DNA of 64,000 nucleotides from Tomocerus qinae. Taxonomy: Eukaryota > Arthropoda > Collembola > Entomobryomorpha > Tomoceridae. A model generated the notes under the pieces. It worked only from the letters and a program-made list of their open reading frames with translations. It ran no database searches and had not been told where the DNA came from. Shown here piece by piece: positions 52,933 through 64,000 of the stretch (position 1 is the stretch's first letter; each line of letters starts with the position of its first letter). The DNA is taken from positions 18,055,001 to 18,119,000 of the forward strand of contig CM034550.1 of the NCBI GenBank assembly GCA_020055645.1. Direction: 5' to 3'. A program made the translations under genes and the position numbers.

Positions 52933-55900
52933 ATGTTTAATAGGATAATAGTTTTACTTATATTACTAATCTTGGAAAAGACACTTTGCTCAGATCAGAT
53001 CTGCAAACTCTCTACTTTAAGAGAATGGAACGAAAAAGTAGATAATATTAGTGCAGCAGTGAGGATATTTAGTAGCACTGAGCCTAAACCTAGGAAAATA
53101 CCTCTTTGTATAGGGATGAGTAACAACAACACTGAACCATGGAACCTCATGAAGCACTTTATGCCAATTTTTGATGATATCAAAGTAAAAGAGAACTTAG
53201 AGAGTTATGAAGTGGGATTATCAACTGATAAAAGTGGCAGGTAATATTACATACTTTTCTAAATCATATATCTACCCATTATATTCCATCTTCACTCATG
53301 CCTTTATTATGGACTCATCAATTTGTACTTTTGATTTTAAAAGATCACCCTTAGGATTTGTAGAAAGAGTAAGTATTTTACTTAGTCATCCTTTGCTAAT
53401 TAAATTAATTCGACATTAAACCATTAAACATACATTTTACAAATAATGATTTGGATTTTTTCTAGATCTTATTCTCCAGAATAACGTAAGTATATAAAAT
53501 GTCAAAGTGTACTTTTTTAAATGATCACTTAATTGTCTTTATAGTATCAATTAAATCATACAACCTCTGTTAAGCTCCATTTTACAGAATTTTACTTCAT
53601 AATTGCATCCTTTGTTTGTTAGTGTCCCAGAAAGATCAATGACTAACCTTCGGCAATGGGTCCACATTCAGTTTAAGATTAAATCTTTACAAGGCATTAT
53701 TGTTCAGCCTATATGTATGCCACTTGGTTTACCTTGTGGAGAATTTAAGGTATATCCTGGTAAGTCCATTTCGGTTTTTGCATAATGACACCAATGTCAT
53801 AAAAGGTCAACATAATTTTCATTACATGATAATAAACGTCTTTTGAAAACTGTTTAGATATTAACTGCCCTGATTGTTTCCACATGAGATATGATTACAT
53901 GTTTCAAGCCCCTTGTCTGTACCGACCTAAAGCTTCTGTAATTGTAAGTTCTAAAAATCTTTTAATATTGGCAACAATCTTTTTACATTGGTAGCTAAAA
54001 TAACCAATTTTCTGTTTCAAGCATCCTCATGCCTGGGTGTTTAAAAGCGACGATGTTCCAAGAAATGAATTGCACACTAACTTTATTTGGATTGATGCCA
54101 TGTGTCAGGAAATGCTCTCGGTACAATTCTTGTGAGTCTTTAGATAGTGTAGTGCTTATTAGTACTTTTATGTATTTTAAAAGTTTTTTCACTAGATCGT
54201 GCCTAGTGTAATTTTTAATTGCTTAAAATGACAATAGTAGACAATGGTATTTACTATTTACATATCTTGTGCTAACGTTTACATGTGTGAGGGCTGCCAT
54301 TATTATTTGCAGAATTGTTGCAGTAAAAAGTTTTAGCAACAAACTATACGAAGTATTCTACAGTCCTGTGTACAGCAATCTGCACCAAGATGGTAAAGAA
54401 GGAAGTCCATATTTGTGGGCGCAAGCAGCATTCGCTAAAAATACAAAATGTCATGGAGGTGATCAGACTTGTTCCAACTGTAAAAAAATCGACCCAATCA
54501 AACTAGGTGTAGACAGAAGAATAGGCGCTATACTTCCGTACAATATAGAGTATGACGACTGTATCAAAAATAATGCAGGAGTAAACAACGAATGTCCTCC
54601 TGGACCATTTAAATGTTACGTGGATCGGAATACAACTTCTTATAGTTTAAAAGGGAAGGGAATAATCTTAGGAGAAACACTGGAAAAATATCGAGAAGGC
54701 TTGATTCCCCATATGTTGGGATGTCCACCAAAATGTGTAGATCCTGATGAACAAAGAAAAATAGCATGTAATATGCGTTCTACAAGGACCCCTAATGACG
54801 AAGCTACTATGGGAAGAAAATTCTCCATACCACTTTATACAGAATTTCTTAAATCTTCTGTTCTCCTTAAAAGGGTGAGTGTAATCAATCCTTCATTTAA
54901 ATTTCACCAAAATGATTTTAATTAATGCATCGGGTAATGTAGGCTGAAAATCGAAGTCATGGAGCGTTAATGATTTTCGCGTGTTTTGTCCTGACCACGA
55001 GCAGTATTTTCATATCACGATTTCTAAAAGAATCAGCAGGTATAGCAGGATCTTCAAGTTGTCTTGGAATGGCTTGGTGGCTTTGGGTAACTGTTAAATT
55101 GTATCTCTTTCCTGTTAAAAATGAGTACTTGAAAAACAAATGTGTATAGATTATAGATGACAAATTGTCTTTATCAATCAATGTACGATTATTTTTTTGT
55201 TTTAGGCTCACGTTCTGATCACATTTTTTACTCTCGGGATAATGTGGATGGGAATTGCTAGTATAACTTACGAATTGGGTGAAAACCCTTACACTTGTAA
55301 GGGACTGATGAACTACGTGAACAAAAGTAAATTGGCTGCATCTGTAGAGGATATGCTAGAAATGGATAAGCTCTGTAAATCAGCAAAAAGTCTGAGATAT
55401 TTGCACAGAACTGTTGGATATATTTCAATTATTCTTCTCTATGTGGAGACTTTGATAGGATGGGTGAGACCAATGATGAAATCATTGAGATCTTGCAGTA
55501 TTTCAATCCATGCTTTCTTGGGATACTTCTCTATCATTGTAGCCGGTATTTACCAAATTGCAAATTCTAAATTGATAATTCTTTGTCAGGTAATTGTTTC
55601 AATTTCCTGTATAATTCTTTTCATTGCAGCCATAACAGTTGTAACTTCTCATGTCTGCCTCGATATCAAATTAATATCTGTAGTGGGAATTGTTGTACTA
55701 AACTTTTTACTCATTTTCTTTGTAACTTTCTGCCAAATATTTATCGATACAAGATATGAAGTCGACAGATCAATGTGTCCAGTCCCGGGAGTCAATGAAA
55801 TTGGCCCATGTGGATTAATGAAGGCTATGACAACATTTTTTCAGTGTGTCCTCACTCTAATTATGTATTTTCTCATCGTGTACAGTTATCAGGCACAGCG

Positions 55901-56036
55901 GGATTTTCAAGATAAAAACGAAAAAAGTATATTTTTCAGTGAAACTGTCTACCACGAAACCCGATCCAAAAAATGGTGTCCTTTTTATGGAGCTGATATT
56001 GTTGTTGGTACTATTTTATCAGAATTTTGGGAGTAA
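52933..56036 (+). CDS. Membrane protein with cytochrome b561 core and large cysteine-rich ectodomain
   Basis: Probable transmembrane b-haem electron-transfer protein, related to ferric-chelate reductase-like b561 proteins. Nine exons are read: 52933-53240, 53344-53368, 53466-53485, 53623-53759, 53858-53943, 54022-54131, 54313-54874, 54943-55086, 55206-56036. All phases agree, giving 740 residues. Residues 1-20 form a signal peptide (MFNRIIVLLILLILEKTLCS). About 450 extracellular residues follow with many cysteines (CPDC, TCSNCKK, CPPGPFKC, GCPPKC) that I cannot match to DOMON or reelin domains. The C-terminal core has the four b561 haem-histidine contexts in order: RSHGALMIF, AHVLITFF, LHRTVGYI and IHAFLGYF. 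Three more hydrophobic helices follow, the last before a short charged tail. Two micro-exons of 25 and 20 nt are needed to keep frame. Iron or ascorbate chemistry is inferred only from the core. Confidence 0.78.
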
Positions 56037-59000
56037 AGCATATTGTAACTGTTATTATAATTACGCTAGACAAAATGTTAACATTTTAACTATGCAAGCA
56101 TGCACTATAATGTCTGTAGTAGATGTATAGCACATCACGTTGGGATTTTAGTCCGTTTTCAGGTAAATTTGTTAATTAAATCAGTTTACTTTTTACAATT
56201 TCAATAATTTCAACCCTAAACTAAGTTTACAGAACTGTTTAATAACTCGTTATAAAAGATAGACTTAAAATGTAGTAATATTTAACCCCGTTAACTATCC
56301 TCTATCATACATATAGATGTACATTAAGATATAAAAGTATATTTTTTAATTTGCAACTCAGTACGGTGAGTTGTGTAGGCCATCAGTCCCCGAGTTGAAA
56401 AGTAAGGGGTCCTTGTGAGAAAGTATAATTACTCGTGAAAATTAATTTGTACACCTGAAGAAAGGGGATATTATGAATTAAGGAGAGAGAGGAAATTGGT
56501 TCGCCACGTTACATTTTGGCAAGTCTTTGATTAGAAAAGCTTTTTATCGAGTTTTCTTTTTCACTTTTAAGATTAGATTTTCCCCTGGAGAATATGGGAA
56601 ACTTTACTTGATAAAGAATGTGTATGGTGAGAGTGCGGATGAGTAACACGTAATTTCAACTTATTTTCCTTACTATTTCCATACAGTTAGAAAGATATTT
56701 GAGACCCAGAGCACAATTCCTATCTAATATATGTATGTACATAGACGCAACGAAAAGTCATCTCCGATAAAAACTAGTGACATACGACATGACAGTCACA
56801 AACTTTTCTAACTATGCTCACTACCCACACAGCTTAAGGCTAGCTCTTCAGATTTTCATTTTACATTTATTCCTATACCATATAGTTTAGTAGGGGTAGT
56901 CACTTAAATTCGAATCTCCGGGTTCTGTAGATTGGCAAATGGATTTACACAACTTATTGCCTTCGAACCTAAAATACCTCACATAGATATACATCAGGTA
57001 CATTACATTATTATATCGTCTAACCATTTTTGTATGATTTCACTTACCAGGCATATGGAAACAGATGATACGAATGATGAAAATGGATGCACGATACACA
57101 TACGAAACACAATAATATATTGTTAGCTGGGGGTAATGCTAGACTAACTTTTCAAACGCCTATAGTAAGTTAAACCATATTTATATACTTATAAAATGCT
57201 CGAATAGTTCGATACCCTTTTAAGCTAATATTCGCATTAAAGAGTAAACTTGCGTGAATGGAATTTTGACATATAGCCACAAGGTTTGAATCTACAGACA
57301 CATATTAGCTACAAGTTCAGAATGTGAAAGCAATTTAATAAGAACGTGAATCACAGGCATCATTCTTGCTTCAATTCACAAATAATATGGGAAAGGTTTT
57401 GCTTTATGTACACCAGTTGAGGTATTTTGCTTCAAAAGTGATTGCACAACGAAATGTAACTAAAACCGCCGATATTTCATAACATGAGAATCATCATGGC
57501 TGCACGTATATTATATTTTAAGTCACTTTTCCCTAAATTTAATTACTTGTATGAAATACCTTTAGTTTTTAATTAGCCTTTGGGTTGTATTTGTATGGTC
57601 AAATGCGCACTTTACCTGCAGGAAAATTAATTAGTGAGCTACTGTATATTTGATAAGTGGAAGATGAATACTTAGAATTGGGACTCGGTTTGTCGAATTG
57701 ATAATTTGCAATCAGAGCAGAATAAATTGCAGTTAAAGTGTAAACGAGATCTGTAAATTATGCTTTTGATTTAAATTAGAAGAGTCGGTGAATTGCGTCA
57801 TTGGATTTGGAATGGTAGAAAGACATGATTTTGGTGGATATCAAACTGAAATTGAAATGTCAAGGAAGTAATAAAATAGATTGATATTCTATTATAATTT
57901 TTATAGGTTGGTGCCCGTGTAAATGCAAATGCCAATCCAATTTGAATTTCATTTGGCGTATCAAACGAAAAGATTAGCTAAAGATGGAATTTAACATGGT
58001 AATATGACTATTCACATGTAGGTCTAAATAGCTGGGAGCATTTGAACCGTTTTGCACTGAATTCCAGTCCAGTAGAGATGTAGGGCATCACATACTCATG
58101 CACAGTAATTCAAATGGAATCCCTAAATAGATTGAGACGCTAATCATATTTCCCAACGCATTCACAATCATTTCAGCTCACTTCATTTCACTCATGTATA
58201 ATATAGGACGATGAGATACTTAAATATGAACGAGGCGACACTAGCCAATGGGGAATCTCCTGACAAATGTTATTTGTGATAGCTAACAAATAATTTTGGG
58301 AATCATTTCCTTCAAATTGGCCTGATACAATTACAAAACTAAATAGCAGGCCAATTTTCCTGGTATTTTATAATAGAAACTGACAGCTCTTCTTCCATCC
58401 GCAAATGAGCACTACTAAAAGTACTAAATCCTCAAGTTTGGAACTTTCATATGCGAATTCCTTCAATTGTGTACCTATATCTAGTTTACAAAAAGAATTC
58501 TGGCCACTTCAGCAATTTTGAAAGCATTTCTCTGCAAAAATATTTAATTCCGACATTTGCAACTTTCCCCGGAAAACTCTGGAGTTGGGTTCAATAAAAC
58601 TTGGTTGGGCTGGAATTGAACTTATCAAGTTAGTTCACACATGGAAAGCAAATGCAATTTTTCATTTATTATGATAGGAATGAGCTAGGAATAGCAACAC
58701 TCCTCCTCCTATCACTTGCATTCCATTCTCATCCTAGTTCTCGTTCTCTGTGCAAAATTAATAAACTGTTGGCAAACAGGCGTATACGTAGGATCGAAGC
58801 GGGAGATTTAAAAAAAAATTCTGATGTTCTGGTTGTCCTTCGATAATAAAATGCACGCATATTTTGGAACGACATAACTTGTTTCAAATCTGCTTTTTGC
58901 ATATTGTAGCACATGTATTCAGCCACAATCAGTTATCATTAGAATCAAGGCAAATAGACAGATTCCTGTCTCTTCCTCCCCCCATCCCCTGCCCGTATCA

Positions 59001-59113
59001 GGTGGGTTCTGTAGAGAAAGTCCTATAAAATAGTTTGAAATTTTATATGGGACTTTCTTTTGAATTAGTCCCATTCCGGAATCCCATTCCTGTCCCAGAT
59101 CAAACTGCTGGTA
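56037..59113. other. Intergenic after the b561 gene
   Basis: Three kilobases of AT-rich DNA between the last gene and the repeat nest. Short open frames show no family resemblance. No RNA gene was recognised. Confidence 0.4.
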
Positions 59114-59379
59114 GTCATGAACAGGGAACAAAAAAGGACCTTTTTTGCCTTTTACCTTTTTTGCCTTTTTTATAAAAAAGGTAGAAGTAAGACTTTTTAA
59201 AAGCAGTCCTTTTTTGCCTTTTACCTTTTTTGATGTAGCAGAGTGCCCCATTTACTTCACTTTACATGTAAATAAGGTAAAAAAGGTAAAAAGGTAAAAA
59301 GGACTGCTTTTTTAGAAAAAGTAGTGCTTTTTACCTTTTTTGTAAAAAAGGAGTACCTTTTTAGTTCCCTGGTCATGAA
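59114..59379. mobile_element. hAT-type MITE with 8-bp target-site duplication
   Basis: A 250-bp palindromic element at 59122-59371 begins CAGGGAAC and ends GTTCCCTG. It is flanked by perfect 8-bp direct repeats GTCATGAA at 59114-59121 and 59372-59379. CAGGG termini with 8-bp duplications are the hAT superfamily pattern. The interior consists of inverted runs based on CTTTTTTGCCTTTTACC and their complements, and codes for nothing. It is non-autonomous. A perfect duplication and well-matched termini suggest a fairly recent insertion. Confidence 0.88.
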
Positions 59380-59410
59380 TATCCACCCTTCAGGAGTCAA
59401 TTAACACCAA

Positions 59411-60051
59411 GCTAAATAGTGATATCTTGTCGATTTTGTAGATTCCACGATAAAATGTTTATTCCAAATAGTTAACTTCAATTCTTCACCATGTGTCAAC
59501 ATGCAGAACTAAATCAATTCCTAGTAGGCTGTAAAGCTGGAAAGAATGGAATATGTCATTTAATAATGAGTAGGGATGCATTCGGCAAGTCAGCTGGAAA
59601 TACAAATTCAATATAGTAACGTGACTTAAACAATACCTAAATAGTAATATCTTGTTGATTTTGTAGATTCCACTTACTACGCCATCTAAAATGTAGGGTT
59701 ATAGTTGGAGTCTTTGGTCCAACAGTCTGGGCGGGAGTTGATGGTATTGGTATTAGAGTATTCATATAAGTTTGGAGTCAACATGCAGAACTCAATCAAT
59801 TCCGCACCAGGTGACTGTAAAGCTGGAAAGAATCGAGTATCACGATTAGGATTATACCCGATTAATAATTTTTTGGATTTCAATACAAATTGAATATAGT
59901 ATTGTGATTTAAACAATACCTAAATAATGATTTGTGACAACTGTAGTTAACTGCACTCAGCACTGATGAATCCCACACGTGTATTTATAATGAAGTGACG
60001 ATGGACGACCATTTCCATTATATTTTGACAATTTTTACGATAAAATGTTTC
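59411..60051. repeat. Tandem ~280-bp repeat, left part of the array
   Basis: Monomers start near CCTAAATAGTGAT words at about 59411 (partial, diverged), 59636 and 59919, with a spacing of 283 bp between the last two. Shared blocks include CTGTAAAGCTGGAAAGAAT and GATTTAAACAATACCTAAAT. The third monomer is interrupted at 60051 by the long-TIR element. No coding role is seen. Confidence 0.8.
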
Positions 60052-61938
60052 GGAACATTCCTATTATACCGACGCTCAACGGAATAGACCGATATATAGC
60101 TCATTCGAAAGATCTCGTCGAGTACATCACGAATATGGTATTGGTTTTTGGGGGAACCCCCCAAATAAGAAAGTTATGGTCGGTTAAAGTTGAAAATATG
60201 ACTGTTTCGATGCCTTTATTTTTAGAAAACGAAGAGTTACAAGTTCTTTAGGAAATCGTTGTTTTGCTCTTCATGATGAATTTACTTGTAACTATGGCAA
60301 CGTAGATAATAACAACGTGCAGGTTTGGTTTTGTAAAATTCCAAATTACACTTTAACTTCTATTTTGGTTATTTTCATTGTTCTAACTTCAATTTTCATC
60401 ATTTTTGATTTAGTTAGGGGCACGCGGTCACAATTAGCATTTTTTTAAAACCTAACCTAATTAAAATTGATGAAAATTAAACATGGCACGTCGTCATAAT
60501 TAGCATTTTTTTAAAACCTAATCGAATTAAAATTGATGGAAATCGAACATGGGACGCGGTCACAATTAGCATTTTTTAAAACCTAACCTAATTAAAATTG
60601 ATGAAAATTAAACATGGCACGTCGTCATAATTAGCATTTTTTTAAAACCTAATCGAATTAAAATTGATGGAAATCGAACATGGGACGCGGTCACAATCAG
60701 CATTTTTTAAAACCTAACCTAATTAAAATTGATGAAAATTAAACATGGCACGTCGTCATAATTAGCATTTTTTTAAAACCTAATCGAATTAAAATTGATG
60801 GAAATCGAACATGGGACGCGGTCACAATCAGCATTTTTTAAAACCTAACCTAATTAAAATTGATGAAAATTAAACATGACATGTGGTCACAATTAGCATT
60901 TTTTTAAAACCTAACCTAATTAAAATTGATGAAAATTAAACATGGCACGTGGTCACAATTAGCAATTTTTTAAAACCTAACCTAATTAAAATTGATGGAA
61001 ATCGAACATGGGACGTGGTCACAATTAGCATTTTTTTTAAAACCTAACCTAATTAAAATTGATGAAAATTAAACATGACATGTGGTCACCACAATTAGCA
61101 TTTTTTTAAAACCTAACCTAATTAAAATTGATGAAAATTAAACATGGCACGTGGTCACAATTAGCAATTTTTTAAAACCTAACCTAATTAAAATTGATGG
61201 AAATCGAACATGGGACGTGGTCACAATTAGCATTTTTTTTAAAACCTAACCTAATTAAAATTGATGAAAATTAAACATGACATGTGGTCACAATTAGCAT
61301 TTTTTTAAAACCTAACCTAATTAAAATTGATGGAAATTAAACATGCCACGTGGTCACAATTAGCAATTTTTTAAAACCTAACCTAATTAAAATTGATGGA
61401 AATCGGACATGGGGCGTGGTCACAATTAGCATTTTTTTAAAACCTAAATCGAACATGGGACGTGGTCACAATTAGCATTTTTTTAAAGCCTAACCTAATT
61501 AAAATTGATGGAAATCGAACTTGGGACGTGGTCACAATTAGCATTTTTTAAGGCCTAACCTAATTAAAATTCATGAAAATTAAACATGGCATGTGGTCAC
61601 AATTAGCATTTTTTTTAAACATAGAAGTTGATGCAATTTAGAATTTTACAAAACCAAACCTGCATGTTGTTATTAGCTACGTTGCCATAGTTACAAGTAA
61701 ATTCACCATAAAGAGCAAGACAACGGTGTCCTAAAGAACTTATAACTCTTCGTTTTCTAAAAATATAGGCATCGAAATAGTCATATTTTCAACTTTAACC
61801 GACCATAACTTTCTTATTTGGGGGGTTCCCCCAAAAACCAATACCATATTCGTGATGTACTCGACGAGATCTTTCGAATGAGCTATATATCGGTCTATTC
61901 CGTTGAGCGTCGGTATACTAGGATTTAGCCAATGTTTC
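60044..61938. mobile_element. Long-TIR foldback element with internal satellite
   Basis: The element spans 60052-61930 (1,879 bp). Perfect 8-bp direct repeats AATGTTTC flank it at 60044-60051 and 61931-61938. Terminal inverted repeats of about 310 bp (60052 to about 60366, and about 61618 to 61930) are over 90% identical beyond the first 19 bp. Between them lies a tandem satellite. It has no transposase, so it is non-autonomous. GG-starting ends with an 8-bp duplication could fit Merlin-like or Foldback-like elements; I cannot decide. Each arm carries the same open frame of about 60 codons, read inward from each end (PTLNGIDRYIAHSKDLVEYI), but this simply mirrors the repeat. Confidence 0.85.
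60412..61620. repeat. ~65-bp satellite array, about 19 copies, with CCTAACCTAA
   Basis: Monomers of 65-66 bp repeat CACAATTAGC, a T-run, AAAACCTAACCTAATTAAAA, TTGATGAAAATTAAACATGG, and a variable CACGTGGT-like end. In the first half (60430-60890) two variants alternate, forming a dimeric unit of about 131 bp. Variants carry CCTAATCGAATT with GGAAATCGAACATGGGACG, or CCTAACCTAATT with GAAAATTAAACATGGCACG. One copy near 61440 is shortened. Each full monomer of the second type holds two adjacent CCTAA units. Confidence 0.92.
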
Positions 61939-62262
61939 AAACTAATCCCAACCCAATCAATTCCGCACCAGGTGACTGTAAAGCTGGAAAGAATCGAGTG
62001 TCACGATTAGGATTATACCCGATTAATAATTTTTTGGATTGCAATACAAATAGAATGTAGTATTGTGATTTAAACAATACCTAAATAGTGATTTGAGATA
62101 ATTGTAGTTAACTGCACTCACCACTGATGAATCCCACACATGTATTCATAATGAAGTGAAGATGGACAACCATTTCCATTATATTTTGACAATTTTCACG
62201 TTAAAATCTTTCAAACTCTTATATTTTGACAATTTTTACGATAAAATGTTTCAAACTGTATT
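61939..62262. repeat. Tandem ~280-bp repeat, right part of the array
   Basis: This resumes the monomer interrupted at 60051. A further monomer begins at 62080, 274 bp after the previous start once the insert and one target copy are subtracted. The last monomer contains ACGATAAAATGTTTCAAACT at 62239-62258, which matches the predicted empty insertion site of the long-TIR element. Confidence 0.8.
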
Positions 62263-64000
62263 TAACTAATCACAATGGACAAAAATCCTCTTCTTTAGCC
62301 AATTTTCACTTTTGGGTTACAATGCAGTGACAATATTGTTGCAATGAAACGAAAATTGTATTCAACTAATCGTTGCTCTAGAGAAGCTATTTTATATTGC
62401 ATTTGTCTCCCGCAGTTTCAGAGCATGTTAATACCAGCGCGGTGTGTAGTCTCTTAGATAGCTCAGCTCATTCACAGTCCTCTATGTTATACGCTGTCTG
62501 TCTCACCTGCCGTACTATTACTGTCTGCCTCACCTGCTGCACTTTTATAATTTCCACAAAGCAGGGGATGCGTCGAATTTGAATTTTAATGATAACTGGT
62601 TGATCCTGAATATATATGCTACCATATGCAAAAAACAGATTTGGAATAAGTTATGTCGTTGCAAAGATATACGTGCTAATAAAGTACCAATAAAATTAGT
62701 GGACGACCAGACGACCAGACGACCAGACGATCGCCAGAGTGACAGCGACAAATTCATAAGGATACTAAGCAAAGCTTCGATCCTAATAAGAATTAAAATA
62801 TGACTTCCTTCTGCATTCATTCCTAGACAAAATTCATTTACGTTGTAACTTATAATATTCACATTCACTCACGCTAAAAGTGATCCTGTAGATAATGCCT
62901 AATATCAAACCCAAAAAGTTCCTATACACTAGAAAATGATACGCTTTACTACACTAATGTTAAGTAGAGTCATGAATCAAACAAATTATGCAAAGCGACT
63001 GACTTTTATGTCCAATTTGGAATCGCCTTAATGTTCTGCATAAACTTTTATTAGACAAACGAGATCTTCCCCAATGTCACGATTACTTACTTTTAATTTA
63101 TTATGTACAATCTATTTGCAATTCAACATTTAGACATCTCTGACCAGCCCTAGGCTTTTTCCTTCTACTTTCAAATCTTTACAAATGTATTCTCCCACAT
63201 AATAATCCCAAACACCTAACCAATGTCAAAAATATTACCAAATTATCCTGTTACATAGAGAAATTAGGGATCTAACTTAATTTCAAAGGTTAGTATTGAA
63301 CAATTTGGTTATATAAATAAGTTTAATACATTTCGATGCAATTTGACCTGCATTCTTACCAAAAAGTATTGATATTCACAGAAAATGTTATATTTTTATT
63401 AGCCTCTAGCTATCTGATGTCATACAACAAACAGAAAAGGAAGAAAATAGGATATTCTGTTCTGTAAACAAGGAGGAAATATTTTCTTCTTTGTGAAAAG
63501 GGAACCATTGCAATTTGCAATAACAAAGTAGATAATAAAAATGTATACAACAGAAATGATTTGCAATAGCTTGCAATAATAGTTTCTTGTAACTGAAAAC
63601 ATGATTTGATGACAAGACAGATTGGACGAATAAAATACATTTATGATTTTTTTTTTTGATATTTTTTTTTGTTGCTCTACTAAGAGATAAGGATTTACAT
63701 ACAAACAAGACTGTCAGCAAAATGGACAAAGAGACGACATGGTTGATAGAAAGCAATTTATTTAACTGTGTATTTTGTATTTGGTGTGCAGTTGTTTGTG
63801 TCGTGTGTGTGGGTGGTGTGAAATGTTATGTAGTAATAATGGATGAGTATGTTTATGTATGTTCATTCAGTGAAAGGAAGAAGAAGTATATATAAGAAGT
63901 TTTAAGTATGCACTTTCTATCTAGACTTATCTGCCTTGTTTGTCAACTTGTGTCCAGTCTTACTGATGTCATTGTCACCATCATCCTCGAACATCCGTCT
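62263..64000. other. Terminal intergenic stretch
   Basis: No gene is supported in the last 1.7 kb. An 8-bp tandem repeat (ACGACCAG, about four copies) lies at 62703-62735. A GT-rich run lies near 63790-63820. Other open frames are T- or A-rich and unconvincing. Confidence 0.4.
62703..62735 (+). repeat. ACGACCAG microsatellite
   Basis: About four tandem copies of an 8-bp unit, the last diverging to ACGATCGCCAG. No function is inferred. Confidence 0.75.

Noticed and set aside
55590-55629. A possible 40-nt intron (GTAATT...TTGCAG) inside the last exon of the b561 gene
   Set aside because: The open frame reads straight through, removing 40 nt would break it, and the stretch encodes a hydrophobic helix.
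60054-60251. Two copies of a ~60-codon open frame (PTLNGIDRYIAHSKDLVEYI...) at 60054-60251 (+) and 61740-61940 (-)
   Set aside because: They lie in the two arms of one inverted repeat, so their similarity comes from the repeat. No start context, splice signals or family match supports a protein.
62598-62612. CTGGTTGATCCTG resembling the 5' end of 18S rRNA
   Set aside because: The match is only 13 bases and the following sequence does not continue the rRNA.

Overview
The window looks like a stretch of arthropod nuclear genome, most likely a hexapod. It is AT-rich, its genes carry many short GT-AG introns, and a satellite array contains paired CCTAA units like the insect telomere repeat. The AP endonuclease has the long lysine/acid-rich N-terminal extension known from Drosophila Rrp1. 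A near full-length class XIX myosin, which Drosophila lacks, argues against a fly. I rebuilt the exon structures by hand from splice signals, reading frame and remembered family sequences. No database search was run.

Layout. 0-6 kb: GGA Arf-binding clathrin adaptor (+) and HSBP1 (-). 8-12.5 kb: a single-exon two-Ig membrane protein resembling FAM187 (+) and a GILT thiol reductase (+). 13.8-15.1 kb: TMEM53 (-). 16.9-17.2 kb: a 221-bp foldback hairpin. 18.3-22.4 kb: MYO19-like myosin in 13 exons (+), convergent with an unrecognised acidic secreted protein (-, 23.2-24.0 kb). 24.7-25.9 kb: a beta-1,3-galactosyltransferase (-). 25.9-38.2 kb: a gene-poor desert. 38.2-40.8 kb: Rrp1/APEX1 (+), convergent with VCP/TER94 (-, 43.3-46.8 kb). 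50.3-51.3 kb: a LEPROT/endospanin homologue (+). 52.9-56.0 kb: a nine-exon membrane protein with a cytochrome b561 core (+). 59-62.3 kb: a repeat nest with a hAT-type MITE, a ~280-bp tandem repeat, and a 1.9-kb long-TIR element whose centre is a ~65-bp satellite.

Most genes are conserved housekeeping genes: Golgi/endosome sorting, stress response, lysosomal thiol reduction, mitochondrial motor, glycosylation, DNA repair and AAA segregase. I see no operon-like or functional clustering.

The most unusual observation is in the LEPROT homologue. The conserved N-terminus MAG-L-K-ALVSL reads correctly only if a single nucleotide at 50594, flanked by a good acceptor and a good donor, is used as a 1-nt exon. 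Other points are micro-exons and an unrecognised ectodomain in the b561 protein, AT-hooks and a possible alternative N-terminus in Rrp1, and the satellite-bearing foldback element with a target-site duplication supported by a related empty site.
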